Source: Planctomycetaceae bacterium
Lineage (GTDB): Bacteria; Planctomycetota; Phycisphaerae; UBA1845; UTPLA1
DNA length: 64,000 bases
Assembly: GCA_011525745.1 (NCBI GenBank)
Contig: WYBU01000017.1
Location: 26,756-90,755 of the forward strand
Reading direction: 5' to 3'
In this document: positions 62,561 through 64,000 of the stretch, one piece after another
Layout: every line of letters begins with the position of its first letter
How positions within the stretch are numbered: the stretch's first letter is position 1
Notes under the pieces: generated by a model
Told to the model about the DNA's origin: nothing
The model's database searches: none
The model's input: the letters and a program-made list of their open reading frames with translations, nothing else
Made by a program: the position numbers and the translations under genes

Positions 62561-63496
62561 CTACTGCGAATGCAGCAGGTGCAGCTCCAGAAAATCCAGC
62601 ACCGCGCCGCGGTACGACTGTGCGAACGGCCCGAGCCAGATCGCGCCGGGCAGATGGTCCATGTCGGGGATTTCGATCAGCTCCGCCGGCTCGCCCACGC
62701 CGTTCAGTGCCGCCGTCAGCCGCCGCGCCTGGTCGATGGGCACAGTTTGATCGGCCTGCCCGTGCACGGTCAGCACCGGCGGACCGTCGGCGCGGACGTA
62801 AGTAATCGGGCTGGCGATGCGCGGCAGCTCGCCGGCGTCGGCCAGCCGCGTGCCGAGAAAGCGCTCGACCGTGCGAACCTGATCGCGGCTGACCGTATCG
62901 GGATCGGCGGTGAAATCGGTCGGTCCGAAGAGATTGACGATGGCGCGAACGTCGGCGCGCCAACCGGGCGGCAGCGTATCGTCGAAGATCGAGGCGTCGT
63001 CGGCGAGTCCGGCCAGCAGGGACAGGTGCGCGCCGGCGGACATGCCCAGCAGCGCGACCCGGTCGGGATCGACGCCGTAGGCGTCGGCGTTGGCCCGGAA
63101 GTAGCGAACGGCCTCGATCACGTCGGCCACCGGGGCGGGATACGTCACGCCATCGCGCGTCAGGCGATAGCTGATCGGCGCGGCGACGCAGCCGCGGGCG
63201 GCGACGTCCCATGCGAATTCGTAAAGGCTGTTTCGCGACCCGCTGCGCCACGAGCCGCCATGGACCATGATGACCAGCGGCAGTCGATCGGCGCCGGCGT
63301 TGCTCGGACGAAAAAGATCGAATGACAACGTGCCGGTTTCGCGCTCGACGTAAGGCAGATCGTACTGGATGTCAACGCCGCGCGGCGCGTTGGCCAGCGC
63401 GGGCAGCAGCAGCCGCAGTGCGTCGAAATCAACGGAGTTGCACGCGCTGCAGGGCAGGATCGACAGGACGCAAAGCCACGTCGCGAGGCGATTCAT
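62561..63496 (-). CDS. Exported alpha/beta hydrolase (esterase/carboxylesterase-like)
   Basis: 311 residues from ATG 63496 (MNRLATWLCVLSILPCSAC), a signal peptide with a possible lipobox Cys19. The fold is the HSL/BD-FAE type: oxyanion motif VIMVHGGSWRSGS, nucleophile GMSAGAHLSLL, acid in HGQADQTVP and catalytic His in EIPDMDHLPGA. An in-frame extension of 14 codons upstream lacks features. Substrates cannot be assigned; relatives act on short-chain esters. It sits downstream of the fic operator with 200 bases of repeat-rich spacer, so it is a separate unit. Confidence 0.88.
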   Translation of the reverse strand: MNRLATWLCVLSILPCSACNSVDFDALRLLLPALANAPRGVDIQYDLPYVERETGTLSFDLFRPSNAGADRLPLVIMVHGGSWRSGSRNSLYEFAWDVAARGCVAAPISYRLTRDGVTYPAPVADVIEAVRYFRANADAYGVDPDRVALLGMSAGAHLSLLAGLADDASIFDDTLPPGWRADVRAIVNLFGPTDFTADPDTVSRDQVRTVERFLGTRLADAGELPRIASPITYVRADGPPVLTVHGQADQTVPIDQARRLTAALNGVGEPAELIEIPDMDHLPGAIWLGPFAQSYRGAVLDFLELHLLHSQ

Positions 63497-64000
63497 TGTC
63501 ACGTTCCCGAGAGGGACAAGGGTGTATCCGAACCGCAACTGTGAGCGAGCCGCGGGCCGTCGTCGCGAGGAACGACAAATTCGACTGTAACAGCTCTCAC
63601 CAAATCGGACTACTCATATACGTCCTGAGTGTGCGGCTTGCCCTTTGGCCGGTCTTCAGCCGGCCGGTTTTTTTGCCACCGGTTTCAACCGGTGGTGGCC
63701 GGCCCGCCTTGGTTGGTTCAACTTCCCATCTTCCTTCAGCCGGCTTCAGCCGGTCTTGCTGCCGGAACCTGCGAGACTCGATGCGTGCTATTTGCCGGAG
63801 GACCGAGAGCCAAGCCCGGCTGAAGGGAAGGAAGAGGTAGTTGATGTACTGCGGCGAGCGTCCCACCAGCTAAAGCTGGTGGCAAACACGGGGCGGCTGA
63901 AGCCGACCCATCAGAGGCTAAGCCCGGGCCTCTTGAGGTTAGAACGCGTTTGAAAAGCTCGAACCGAACCGCGACCCTGAACGCGACCAAGGCGGGAGCG
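63497..64000. repeat. gene-free region of palindromic repeats at the window end
   Basis: 504 bases. Elements include GGCCGG-TCTTCAG-CCGGCC followed by GGTTTTTTT (63647-63674, terminator-like on the plus strand), CCACCGGTT-TC-AACCGGTGG (63677-63696, perfect 9-base arms), tandem CTTCAGCCGG units (63735-63755), CCAGCTAAAGCTGG (63866-63879) and the CGCGACCCTGAACGCGACC family copy at 63961-64000. No gene ends shortly upstream on the plus strand. These look like repeats rather than gene-specific signals. Confidence 0.65.

Noticed and set aside
63647..63674. Rho-independent terminator on the plus strand
   Set aside because: The hairpin and T-run look right, but no plus-strand gene ends nearby and the site lies within a cluster of GC palindromes. 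It is listed only as part of the repeat region.

Overview
The window looks like a chromosomal segment of a high-GC, Gram-negative bacterium, most likely a member of the Planctomycetota (Phycisphaerae-like). This is an inference from the sequence alone. The reasons are: lpxD and many lipoprotein or signal-peptide proteins (an outer membrane); a 1490-residue RpoB; an EF-Tu whose switch I lacks the usual RGITI; an L1 and a SecE with long low-complexity N-terminal extensions; many short, loosely packed transcription units; and abundant palindromic intergenic repeats. Nothing was searched against a database, so the taxonomic placement is provisional.

Layout. 1-6.0 kb, minus strand: the N-terminal part of an aldehyde dehydrogenase, uppS, purA and a translationally coupled pair of membrane proteins. 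6.2-11.4 kb, plus strand: a sugar-type ABC importer (lipoprotein binding protein, double ATPase, permease) with a secreted protein gene between the binding protein and the ATPase. 11.5-16.6 kb, minus strand: a hybrid histidine kinase, a lipoprotein and a cation diffusion facilitator. 17.1-22.7 kb, plus strand: an HtrA-type protease with four PDZ domains, a catalytically dead protease-like partner, an M29 aminopeptidase and lpxD. 22.8-23.5 kb: remnants of a zeta-type toxin-antitoxin module and a very small ORF.

23.6-41.0 kb, minus strand, is the information-processing core. Read in transcription order it is a good sigma70 promoter, tRNA-Thr(GGT), tuf, rpmG, tRNA-Trp(CCA), secE, nusG, rplK, rplA, rplJ, rplL, rpoB, a GNAT acetyltransferase, rpoC, rpsL and rpsG. 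fusA does not follow rpsG. The acetyltransferase between rpoB and rpoC is unusual.

41.3-64 kb is mixed: a GT39-like membrane protein, three DinB domains in two genes, a second polytopic membrane protein, an exported TldD-like metalloprotease followed by a paralogue that has lost all its zinc ligands, thyX, a DUF2723-like membrane protein, several lineage-type hypothetical proteins, an NtrC-type sigma54 activator, a class II Fic protein whose promoter and start codon lie in a four-half-site palindromic operator array, and a lipoprotein-like alpha/beta hydrolase.

Functional themes. Envelope biogenesis and envelope protein quality control recur (uppS, lpxD, HtrA, exported TldD pair). Two of these are arranged as an active enzyme followed by an inactive paralogue. 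The most interesting candidates for new biology are the Fic operator array, the exported TldD/pseudo-TldD pair, the GNAT gene inside the rpoBC unit and the atypical EF-Tu switch I. Intergenic DNA carries at least six families of dispersed or tandem palindromic repeats.
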